A DNA stretch of 64,000 nucleotides, from contig NZ_RJTN01000017.1 in NCBI RefSeq assembly GCF_005497185.1, positions 35,725 through 99,724 of the forward strand. Reading direction: 5' to 3'. The notes beneath the pieces are model-generated. The model saw only the letters and a program-made list of their open reading frames with translations. It was not told the DNA's origin and did no database searches. Positions 57,019 to 64,000 of the stretch are shown here, in pieces (position 1 is the stretch's first letter; each line of letters opens with the position of its first letter). Made by a program: the position numbers and the translations under genes. The DNA is from Pectobacterium polonicum (GTDB lineage Bacteria > Pseudomonadota > Gammaproteobacteria > Enterobacterales > Enterobacteriaceae).

Positions 57019-58017
57019 TTACTCCTGCACACAAATCGTCACATAGGGGTCCGCGGGCGGCTGCCCGAGAAAGCTGCTCCATCCCAATCGGCTGCTTTGC
57101 TCACTGCCCAGGCTTAAGCCCTTAGCTTCGCCTTCCGCAAAACCAAGACGCAGATCCCAGGCCAACTGATCGCGAAGAATGAAAGAGACAAAACGCACCA
57201 GCGGCTGAAAATGCTCGCCGTTGGGCAAAAAGCTGAGAAAGCGGCTAAAGCTGAGATTGCCGACCTTGAGCAAAAACTTGCCGGCACAGTCGTTCACTTT
57301 GTCGCCGATAACAAAATCACCGCCCAGCATCATGTTGGCTTTTCCCAGACGGTTCTGCTGCCCTTCGTGAATCGGCACACGACGGTGCTGCCAGGCCAGA
57401 ACGGCCACGTCATCCAGGTCAAAACAGTGAATAACCAAGCCCGCGACCACTTCCGGGGAACGGCTGGGGCTGGCGAGTACCCCGGCGTAGGAGAGCATCT
57501 TGGCGCGGTTAACCGGCAGGCTGTCGCGTACGGCGTCATTCCCTAACCCCACCAGCGCAAACATCAGGCGGGAGAATCCATCCTCCCCCTCATTCTGAAA
57601 GCGCACGTGATAGCGGTATTTACGCCATGCGCGGTGCAGCAGCGTGAGCAAGCGGTGATGAAAGAAGTCGAGAAACACGCCCAACTTCTGCTCGCCCTGC
57701 GCGTATTCCCAGGCCAGCTCTTCGAGGTAATAACCGGGCATCGGTGACTGACTGCCGTGCAGGCCAAGAAACGCGACCTCCAGCTCCTGACGGCCTTCCT
57801 CATCACGTCCCACCTGCAAGATATCGCTGGGGTGAAAACCGATGGAGGCCGTAGAGCGAAAGCGCAGGCGTTCCTGTTCAGGGCGAAAATCCAGCTCTTG
57901 TTCCAGATCCACGCCTTCCAACTGATTAAGCAACTCCACCAATTGGAAAAAATTAAAGCGTGAGACATCCTGACGGAACGTCACATCATTGAGTGTTGAC
58001 CTATCTGTACCGGCCAT
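57019..58017 (-). CDS. tssG: TssG baseplate protein
   Basis: 332 residues with the family pattern NFFQLVELLNQLEGVDLEQE, FRSTASIGFHPSDILQV, FLGLHGSQSPMPGYYLEELA, KYRYHVRFQNEGEDGFSRLM. Overlaps tssF by 37 bases, implying tight coupling; TssF and TssG form the wedge. Confidence 0.93.
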   Translation of the reverse strand: MAGTDRSTLNDVTFRQDVSRFNFFQLVELLNQLEGVDLEQELDFRPEQERLRFRSTASIGFHPSDILQVGRDEEGRQELEVAFLGLHGSQSPMPGYYLEELAWEYAQGEQKLGVFLDFFHHRLLTLLHRAWRKYRYHVRFQNEGEDGFSRLMFALVGLGNDAVRDSLPVNRAKMLSYAGVLASPSRSPEVVAGLVIHCFDLDDVAVLAWQHRRVPIHEGQQNRLGKANMMLGGDFVIGDKVNDCAGKFLLKVGNLSFSRFLSFLPNGEHFQPLVRFVSFILRDQLAWDLRLGFAEGEAKGLSLGSEQSSRLGWSSFLGQPPADPYVTICVQE

Positions 58018-59747
58018 CGGTAGCGCTCCTTGTTATCGATGTTGACGACCTCCAACAGGTGGAAGGCGTTGACGCTGGCGTATAGCGAGAAGAAGTGCGC
58101 CAGCACCGTGCTAAACAGATAGAGTTCTCCTTCACTGGAAAACGCGGATTGCCGTACTGACAGAATGGATTTCAAGCCGCGAACCGGCATCCCCTGAACC
58201 AGACGGTCGATAGGCGTGGTTTCAATCGATTCGATCCCTGCCAGACGCTTACGCGAGGCTTGCTCTGCCTGCTTGTCGTGCAGCGCCGGAAAATCGTAGG
58301 TACGCAGGATCTGCACCAGCGCATCGCGCCGCAGCAGCGACACATAGTTCAGGGACAGGTTGGAGATCAGCGTCCAGTGCAGGCTGCCATCCATCGCAGG
58401 CCGCAGCGGTCGCGTCGGCCGCACCAGATTACGAAACGTCGCGAAAGACGGCGAATTCCCCGTCGGCACGCAGACCGATCCAACAGGCAACTGTGCCGCA
58501 CGCGAGCGGTTGGTACAGGTCAGAGTCACTGAGATCGACTCATCTAAATCAATCACTTCCTGCTCATCGCCACGGACAAAAGAGAGCATGTGATCAAACC
58601 CGTTGCCGTTCACCGCTTCTCTTACCCGGATGCGGTAATAGAGCGCCAGACGTCCTTTAGCGCGCTCAATTTGGTGCTGAAAGCTCTCAAAAGGCTGATA
58701 GGTGCGTGGAATCCCCCGAGCACGGCCTGAATTCCCTTCAACCCAGCCTTCAACCTTATCCACGGAGAAGATTTCAAAGCTATCCGCGTTACGGTAACTG
58801 GCTTTCAGCGGGTAATCCGTCTGGCGTCCGCTGAGGTTGATCGGCTCGCTATCATGCTGGAAGAGATTGATCGCAGGCACGCAGTTGAGCATGAACGAAT
58901 CAGGGCGGATCTTCAGCTCCGCCGGCAGCGGGCGGTCAAAGCAAAAATGCAGACGGAATTCCGTTACCGTCAGCGGGAGATCCGGCCATACCGCGCCCGC
59001 GAGTTGGAAAAAGAGAAAACTTTCAGGGAAACAGAAGTATTCCTGCAAGATGCGATACCCCGAATAAACGTTACCGGGATACGGCAATAGTGCATCTTCG
59101 CGCTCAAAGCCGACCGTCTTCAGCACGCTGGCTTCCTGACGGAAGCGCTGACCATCGACTTCCAGCTCAATGTGCGACAGCTGACTGGCGATCCAGAAAT
59201 AGAGCTCGTAGGCCGTATAGGTATCACCGCCCAGATAAAAACGCAGTTTGTCGAGTTGCAGGTCGCTTAGCGATAGCGGGCCATGCAGCCCAACATCCAG
59301 CGTAATGGTGGACAGATCGTTGCCGCTCTGTACCTTGATCTCACGGATATCCGCCGGATAAATCCAGGCGTCGTGACAAGTCTGAAAATGGCAAACCACA
59401 TCATCAATCGGCAGGCTATCAAGCTCACAGCCGCGCTCGACAAACGCGGGTTGGGCAATCGCGCCGGGGAGTACCGAAAACTGCATAATCGTCATGCTCG
59501 GTACAGGGCGCAGGTAATTAGGCCACAGCATGCCCAGCAGACCGTGCGTCAATTCCGGAAATTCATCCTCGATCTTCGCCCGCAGGCTCCCTGTCAAAAA
59601 GGCGAACCCTTCCAGCAGACGCTCGACGTCTGGGTCCGTAGTTTGTTCTGACAAAAATCGGGTAAGCTCAGGGTGCGCCTTGGCGAATTCACGCCCTTGC
59701 AGGCGCAAGTAGGTCAGCTCATCCCTGAAAAAATGTTCCAGTGACAT
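57981..59747 (-). CDS. tssF: TssF baseplate protein
   Basis: 588 residues: FFRDELTYLRLQGREFAKAH, ERLLEGFAFLTGSLRAKIED, FPELTHGLLGMLWPNYLRPV at the N-terminus, a TssF standard, and FLFSTVLAHFFSLYASVNAF near the C-terminus. It ends inside tssG. Full length. Confidence 0.95.
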   Translation of the reverse strand: MSLEHFFRDELTYLRLQGREFAKAHPELTRFLSEQTTDPDVERLLEGFAFLTGSLRAKIEDEFPELTHGLLGMLWPNYLRPVPSMTIMQFSVLPGAIAQPAFVERGCELDSLPIDDVVCHFQTCHDAWIYPADIREIKVQSGNDLSTITLDVGLHGPLSLSDLQLDKLRFYLGGDTYTAYELYFWIASQLSHIELEVDGQRFRQEASVLKTVGFEREDALLPYPGNVYSGYRILQEYFCFPESFLFFQLAGAVWPDLPLTVTEFRLHFCFDRPLPAELKIRPDSFMLNCVPAINLFQHDSEPINLSGRQTDYPLKASYRNADSFEIFSVDKVEGWVEGNSGRARGIPRTYQPFESFQHQIERAKGRLALYYRIRVREAVNGNGFDHMLSFVRGDEQEVIDLDESISVTLTCTNRSRAAQLPVGSVCVPTGNSPSFATFRNLVRPTRPLRPAMDGSLHWTLISNLSLNYVSLLRRDALVQILRTYDFPALHDKQAEQASRKRLAGIESIETTPIDRLVQGMPVRGLKSILSVRQSAFSSEGELYLFSTVLAHFFSLYASVNAFHLLEVVNIDNKERYRWPVQIGQHSMM

Positions 59748-59749
59748 AA

Positions 59750-60181
59750 TCAGATCATTCTGTAATGGCGGTGGCTATCCATGTGGATATTGAAAGAGGC
59801 AACCTGCTCCAGATCTTCCAATCTGACCCGGGCGGTAACCTGAAACGACATCTCCATCGGATTCGATAAATAGTCCGATGTGTTGACATCCACATGAACA
59901 ATTCGAGGTTCAAAGCGACAGATACATTGTCGGATCGCCTCCCGGATTTTCCCCCGAATATCCGCACCACCCTGCGTCGCGTCATTAAAATCAATCACGC
60001 CAAGCTCAGGTGCGCTGCGGCAATTTCCGGGCCGGGTGTTGAGCACATTGTCCAGTTGACGCTTAACGGACTCGATCAGTGCTTCAACGTCCGTTTCAGG
60101 GGAAGAGCGACGCTCCTCCCCACGGATACGATCAAACAGACTTGCCGCGCTTCCCCTTTCCCAGGCAGAAAGAGACGGCAT
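59750..60181 (-). CDS. tssE: TssE gp25-like baseplate protein
   Basis: 143 residues with the gp25/GpW signature: LFDRIRGEERRSSPETDVEA, LIESVKRQLDNVLNTRPGNC, GVIDFNDATQGGADIRGKIR. Gates sheath polymerisation. 2 bases before tssF; 5 bases after tssC. Confidence 0.93.
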   Translation of the reverse strand: MPSLSAWERGSAASLFDRIRGEERRSSPETDVEALIESVKRQLDNVLNTRPGNCRSAPELGVIDFNDATQGGADIRGKIREAIRQCICRFEPRIVHVDVNTSDYLSNPMEMSFQVTARVRLEDLEQVASFNIHMDSHRHYRMI

Positions 60182-60186
60182 CAGTC

Positions 60187-61665
60187 TTATTCCTTATCCA
60201 AACGCCCTACCAGCGACAGCTCAAAGTTCGCCCCCATGTACTTGAAGTGCGGGCGCACAGACATGGTGACCTGATACCAACCTGGTTCTCCTTCTACATC
60301 CAGCACTTTGATTTGTGCGGCACGCAGAGGACGACGGCTACGAACATCTGCTGGCGGGTTTTCCTGATCGGCGATGTACTGTTTAATCCAGGTATTCAAC
60401 TCACGCTCAAGATCCTGACGCTCTTTCCATGAGCCAATCTGTTCACGCTGCAACACTTTGATGTAGTGCGCCAGACGGTTGATGATGAACATGTACGGCA
60501 GTTGCGTACCCAGCTTGTAGTTGGTTTCCGCTTCTTTGCCTTCTTTGGTGTTCGGGAACACCTTCGGCTTCTGCACCGAGTTAGCCGAGAAGAAGGCCGC
60601 ATTGTCGCTGTCTTTACGCATCGTCAGCGTGATAAAGCCTTCTTCGGCCATTTCATATTCGCGACGATCGGTGATCAGCACTTCAGTCGGGATCTTGGCC
60701 TGAAGTTGGCCCATGGCTTCATAAACATGCACAGGCAGGTCGGTAATCGCACCGCCGCTCTGCGGACCGATGATGTTCGGACACCAGCGGTATTTCGCGA
60801 AGCTGTCCGTCAGCGCCGTTCCCATCAAGTAGGCGGTATTGCCCCACAGATAGTGTTCGTGATCGGTGCTGATATCTTCCTTGTAGTTGAAGCCCTTAAT
60901 CGGGTTCTCTACGGGGTCATAAGGCAGGCGAGCCAGGAAGCGCGGTGCCGTCAGCCCCAGATAGCGACCATCTTCGGACTCACGCAGCGAACGCCATTTC
61001 GTATAGGCCGGGCCTTCGAAAACGGATTTCAGATCTTTGATGGAAGGCAGATCGGTGAAGCGATCCACGCCAAAGAAGGTCGGAGCAACGGAAGAGATGA
61101 ACGGCGCATGCGCCATCGCGCCAACGGCGCTGACATACTGCATCAGTTTGATGTCTGGTGAGCTTTGCGTCAGCGCATAGTCACCAATCACGCCACCGAT
61201 AGGCTGGCCGCCAAACTGACCGTAACCGCTGGAATATACGTGCTTATAGAAGCCAGACTGTGAGATTTCAGGCGCGAATTCGAAATCTTCCAACAGCTCT
61301 TCTTTCGTCGCATGCAACACCAACAGTTTGATGTTTTCACGGAAATCAGTGCGATCGACCAGCAGTTTCATCGAACGCCAGGAAGATTCCAGTTCCTGTA
61401 ATTCTTTAGCATGCAGAATAACGTCAATCTGCTTGCTGAGCTTTTTGTCCAGTTCGACGATCATGCTATCGACCAGCGCTTTGTTCACGGGCTCTGCTGC
61501 ATTACCGCTATCAAGAATGTTAGCGACCAGCGCGGCAATGCCCTGTTTAGCCACGCTGTAGCCTTCATCAACCGGACTGATACGCGCTTGAGCCATGATG
61601 TCATCAAGCAGCGATCCAGAAGCGCTGGCAGCGCCTGCCTGAACCTGTTCTTCAATTATTGACAT
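60187..61665 (-). CDS. tssC: TssC (VipB) large sheath protein
   Basis: 492 residues: ELQELESSWRSMKLLVDRTD, QFGGQPIGGVIGDYALTQSS, KWRSLRESEDGRYLGLTAPR, and HYIKVLQREQIGSWKERQDL, all highly conserved sheath blocks. Polymerises with TssB into the contractile sheath. Follows tssB by 22 bases. Confidence 0.97.
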   Translation of the reverse strand: MSIIEEQVQAGAASASGSLLDDIMAQARISPVDEGYSVAKQGIAALVANILDSGNAAEPVNKALVDSMIVELDKKLSKQIDVILHAKELQELESSWRSMKLLVDRTDFRENIKLLVLHATKEELLEDFEFAPEISQSGFYKHVYSSGYGQFGGQPIGGVIGDYALTQSSPDIKLMQYVSAVGAMAHAPFISSVAPTFFGVDRFTDLPSIKDLKSVFEGPAYTKWRSLRESEDGRYLGLTAPRFLARLPYDPVENPIKGFNYKEDISTDHEHYLWGNTAYLMGTALTDSFAKYRWCPNIIGPQSGGAITDLPVHVYEAMGQLQAKIPTEVLITDRREYEMAEEGFITLTMRKDSDNAAFFSANSVQKPKVFPNTKEGKEAETNYKLGTQLPYMFIINRLAHYIKVLQREQIGSWKERQDLERELNTWIKQYIADQENPPADVRSRRPLRAAQIKVLDVEGEPGWYQVTMSVRPHFKYMGANFELSLVGRLDKE

Positions 61666-61687
61666 ATTTATTTCCCTATTTCGTCAA

Positions 61688-62191
61688 TTATTCGGCGGGT
61701 TTTACCAGATCGAGCTCTTTCAAAAGCTGCTCTCTGGCTTCTTCGCTGGACAACAGATCCTGCAAACGATTACGGAATGAGGGAATATTGCCGAGGGGGC
61801 CTTTCAGCGCGACCAGTGCTTCACGTAAATCAAGCAACTTACGTAATTCAGGCACCTGTTGGGCAATGCGGTCAGGGGAGAAATCATTCAGACCGCCGAT
61901 GCTCAGTTTCACTGGCAGATCGTCCGGACTTTCTTCTTCAAGGCGGTTTGGCACACTGAAATTCAATTCCAGATTTGCTTCTTTCATCACCGAGGTAAAG
62001 TTGTTCTTATCGATCGATACGGTCTGACGTTCTTCGATCGGCGTTTCCTCTGTGCGCCCTTTCATATTTCCCACGATCATCAGCGTCAACGGCAATTCTA
62101 TTTCCGCCTGCTGACCACCAGTGGCCGGAACATATTTGATATTAATACGTTCCTTTGGTGCGACAGATGCACCATCAGTTCCTTTTGCCAT
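61688..62191 (-). CDS. tssB: TssB (VipA) small sheath protein
   Basis: 167 residues from ATG 62191 (MAKGTDGASVAPKERINIKY): ELPLTLMIVGNMKGRTEETP, LSIGGLNDFSPDRIAQQVPE, LRKLLDLREALVALKGPLGN. The GTG eight codons upstream is less likely. First gene of the operon; a clear ribosome site is not obvious. Partner of TssC; its N-terminal region is the ClpV handle. Confidence 0.95.
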   Translation of the reverse strand: MAKGTDGASVAPKERINIKYVPATGGQQAEIELPLTLMIVGNMKGRTEETPIEERQTVSIDKNNFTSVMKEANLELNFSVPNRLEEESPDDLPVKLSIGGLNDFSPDRIAQQVPELRKLLDLREALVALKGPLGNIPSFRNRLQDLLSSEEAREQLLKELDLVKPAE

Positions 62192-62215
62192 GTGTCTATA
62201 CCAACGTAAGGGCAC

Positions 62216-63082
62216 TCGGGCCCGGAGAAGTAAAGTCGATTCCTACCAAAAGCCCGCCGTAATCCATAAGAACGGCAGCGATTCGGCAAACAAATATCGT
62301 ATTTGTTTTTCGACCAGCGAGATGAAATAAATTAAAACCGAATTAAAAACACAATAAAACCGTAATTTTACGGCTCATATCGGTGTAAAAAGAGTTACAC
62401 CAAGAAGGAATGTAAATACATTTATATTTTGAATTTAGATCATACACACAACCTAAACGCATGGTCAACGCTTATATAGCAGAGCAAGTAAATGGAATCA
62501 TTAAAACAAACAATCAAATAAAAACAACATCTTAAGGTAATATTAAGTAAAAATATCAATATAAAAACAGAATAATTCGTTGATTTTCTATTAGAAGAAA
62601 AAGGATATATTTTGTGCCTTTTAATTTCGTTAAAAACGAAATACTTAATTCGCTAACAAATTAAAAAAATCACAAATGGTGCATTAATTTTAATTTAGCA
62701 AAACAACTTACCCTCTATTTTTTACTTTTGTCAGAACAAAAAACCATACAACCTTAAGAAACTATTTCCTTATTAAAAAATAAATATTAGATAATTTAGC
62801 AATTATTTGTTATTTAACAAAAATTAAAAGATTTTAAACCTATAAAAAAACGCATGCAAAGCATAAAAAACCAAGAGTAAATAAATGGTGGAATTTAATA
62901 ACAAAAATCACTGCAATAGGCAGTTAAATGATCTTTTAAGGACCATTTTCAGGTTAAAAAGCGACAGTTATCTGCCAGGGAAATATTTCAGGCAACATTC
63001 AGGCTTCCCAGTGCAACAGAAAGGAAAAATGAGGAATCAGGCATGAAGCCATCACAACACGTTATGTCTGCTCTGGATGAGC
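62216..63082. other. AT-rich leader and spacer upstream of the T6SS operon
   Basis: No gene seen. 62340-62900 is strongly AT-rich with many A and T tracts, the type of DNA bound by H-NS. It must contain the promoter for tssB to sel1. I looked for a -24/-12 sigma-54 site on the minus strand and found none with exact GG-N10-GC spacing. Confidence 0.6.
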
Positions 63083-63242
63083 GAAGGTTTAAACATACAG
63101 GTTGACGGCCAGCTCACCTTTAACGCTTCCGAACATTATTGTTGGAGCCGAGCTGGTAGGCTTCGGCATTGCCCCTTCCAACCAGAAGAGAAATTTTCAC
63201 TCCATATTGGGGAAAGACGCCTGATTAGAGTGCTGGAGCCGT
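63083..63242 (+). pseudogene. LysR-type regulator C-terminal remnant
   Basis: Three pieces read EGLNIQVDGQLTFNASE, then (after a shift) IIVGAELVGFGIAPSNQKR, and PEEKFSLHIGERRLIRVLEP then stop: the end of a LysR substrate-binding domain with at least one frameshift. No DNA-binding half remains. Confidence 0.65.
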
Positions 63243-63251
63243 AAGGATTAA

Positions 63252-63347
63252 TCATCCTGAATCTGCCCCTTGATCATGCCACGTGACAAACGAGGTCGAT
63301 CAATGTGAAGAATGTGGTAAATCTTGGTACGTTCGGGGATCGGCATG
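63252..63347 (-). pseudogene. possible DarT (DUF4433) N-terminal remnant
   Basis: A 31-residue frame starting MPIPERTKIYHILHIEST. The IPxRTKIYHI(L/T)H opening resembles DarT, a DNA ADP-ribosyltransferase; nothing of the catalytic body is left. Based on about 15 residues only. Confidence 0.3.
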
Positions 63348-63780
63348 AATACCAGGCTGACAAGAAAGGAGATGATTACCTCGCCGCCAACATTTCTGGA
63401 TAATGTTTGGCGACAATGCTGTTCATCTGCTCGATCAGCTCGGGGCGTGTAAAGATGAGATGTCCGGTGCCTTTCTAAAAGCAGCGCACACTAAAGAACT
63501 CATCCCTTTGCTCTGGGGATGTGTTGATAGGTTGATAATGAGTTCACCAATTCTATTGATTTATTTAGCTTTTTATCTGATATTGGCTGTGACGATAGTC
63601 TGATGATACTAGCACAACCGTTTTCGAGCATTATGAATGGCTAGCGCAACTCACTTTTTACTCGTGTTGGTCTGGCATCCATATATCTCTCTGGCATAAC
63701 AGCGATTGGCGACACAGATTGTCGCTTTAATCGAGTAAATATAGCCCTCTAAAGGTAATCCATTAGATGGGGAACGTACT
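63348..63780. other. intergenic, no convincing gene
   Basis: A 66-codon frame at 63403-63603 has a hydrophobic C-terminus (SPILLIYLAFYLILAVTIV) but no ribosome site, and its front half looks random. No other signal seen. Confidence 0.5.
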
Positions 63781-63897
63781 ATGAAAGAATTGCTCAGCTT
63801 TGCTCTCGGCCTTACTGTTGGGGTTCTTCTGATGAAGAGCAGGAATACGATAGATAATTTGAAAAAAGAGCTAGAACAAGCCCAGTCTCGTCATTAA
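63781..63897 (+). CDS. 38-residue single-pass membrane peptide
   Basis: MKELLSFALGLTVGVLLMK then SRNTIDNLKKELEQAQSRH: one N-terminal membrane helix with a GxxxG-like face and a short coiled-coil tail. GGGGA lies seven bases before the ATG. Too short for family assignment, but the ribosome site and amphipathic design support a real small protein. Confidence 0.6.
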   Translation: MKELLSFALGLTVGVLLMKSRNTIDNLKKELEQAQSRH

Positions 63898-64000
63898 AGT
63901 TAATGTAGCCTGGAACTGGAAGATGGGTGGCACATGATATTAATAATAGATGTTGCCGAATCATTACAATAAATCAAATATTATTAACACAGCATTATGT

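Noticed and set aside
62192..62215. GTG start eight codons upstream for tssB
   Set aside because: The ATG start (MAKG) fits the family start better; the extra PLRWYRH sequence is not typical of TssB.
62216..63000. Sigma-54 promoter for the main T6SS operon
   Set aside because: Candidates such as TGGCAGATAACTGTCGCT near 62975 do not keep the GG-N10-GC spacing.
63403..63603. 66-codon plus-strand frame with a hydrophobic end
   Set aside because: No ribosome site, no recognisable domain, and the region is full of gene scraps.

Overview
The window looks like a Pectobacterium-type soft-rot enterobacterium (order Enterobacterales). The assignment is inferred from gene content and order: a Vibrio vas-like type VI secretion (T6SS) cluster in enterobacterial base composition, SymE-type sequences, Rhs polymorphic toxins, and an enterobacterial palindromic repeat. 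Nearly all genes lie on the minus strand, so the genetic order runs from right to left.

Right part (about 40.4-62.2 kb): a complete T6SS operon in the order tssB, tssC, tssE, tssF, tssG, fha, tssJ, tssK, tssL, clpV, vasH (sigma-54 activator), vasI, tssA, tssM, vasL and a Sel1-repeat lipoprotein. It ends in a strong terminator. Next comes hcp as its own unit, with a sigma-54 -24/-12 promoter, a palindromic upstream element and its own terminator. Then follow vgrG, a PAAR-lipase effector with two tandem ankyrin lipoproteins as likely immunity proteins, two DUF4123 adaptors, and a full-length 1759-residue Rhs toxin with its immunity gene. Beyond the T6SS (62.2-64.0 kb) are an AT-rich spacer, a broken LysR gene, a possible DarT scrap and a 38-residue membrane peptide.

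Middle part (3.5-26.3 kb): a graveyard and archive of about nineteen orphan rhs-tip / C-terminal toxin / immunity cassettes. All point the same way as the active rhs. Most are separated by a symE remnant on the opposite strand and a conserved hairpin terminator. Toxin halves are mostly broken by frameshifts, nonsense codons or deletions, whereas all twenty immunity-type reading frames of more than 78 codons are open. Recognisable warheads include a TreTu-like EF-Tu ADP-ribosyltransferase, a TNT NAD glycohydrolase, an HNH nuclease, a barnase-like RNase (killed by an amber codon) with a barstar, and several ART-like domains. Two palindromic MITE-like repeats and one fragment are inserted.

Left part (0.1-3.3 kb): a three-gene operon encoding an isocyanide synthase (isnA/pvcA type), a 2-oxoglutarate/Fe(II) dioxygenase (isnB/pvcB type) and a glycosyltransferase. 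This is the gene set of rhabduscin-type glycosylated vinyl isocyanides.

Working picture: the T6SS fires Hcp/VgrG tips carrying the PAAR-lipase and the Rhs toxin. The orphan cassettes provide a reservoir of alternative Rhs tips and a bank of immunity proteins. The isocyanide operon is an independent small-molecule function beside it. Functions are inferred from sequence alone; no database search was run.
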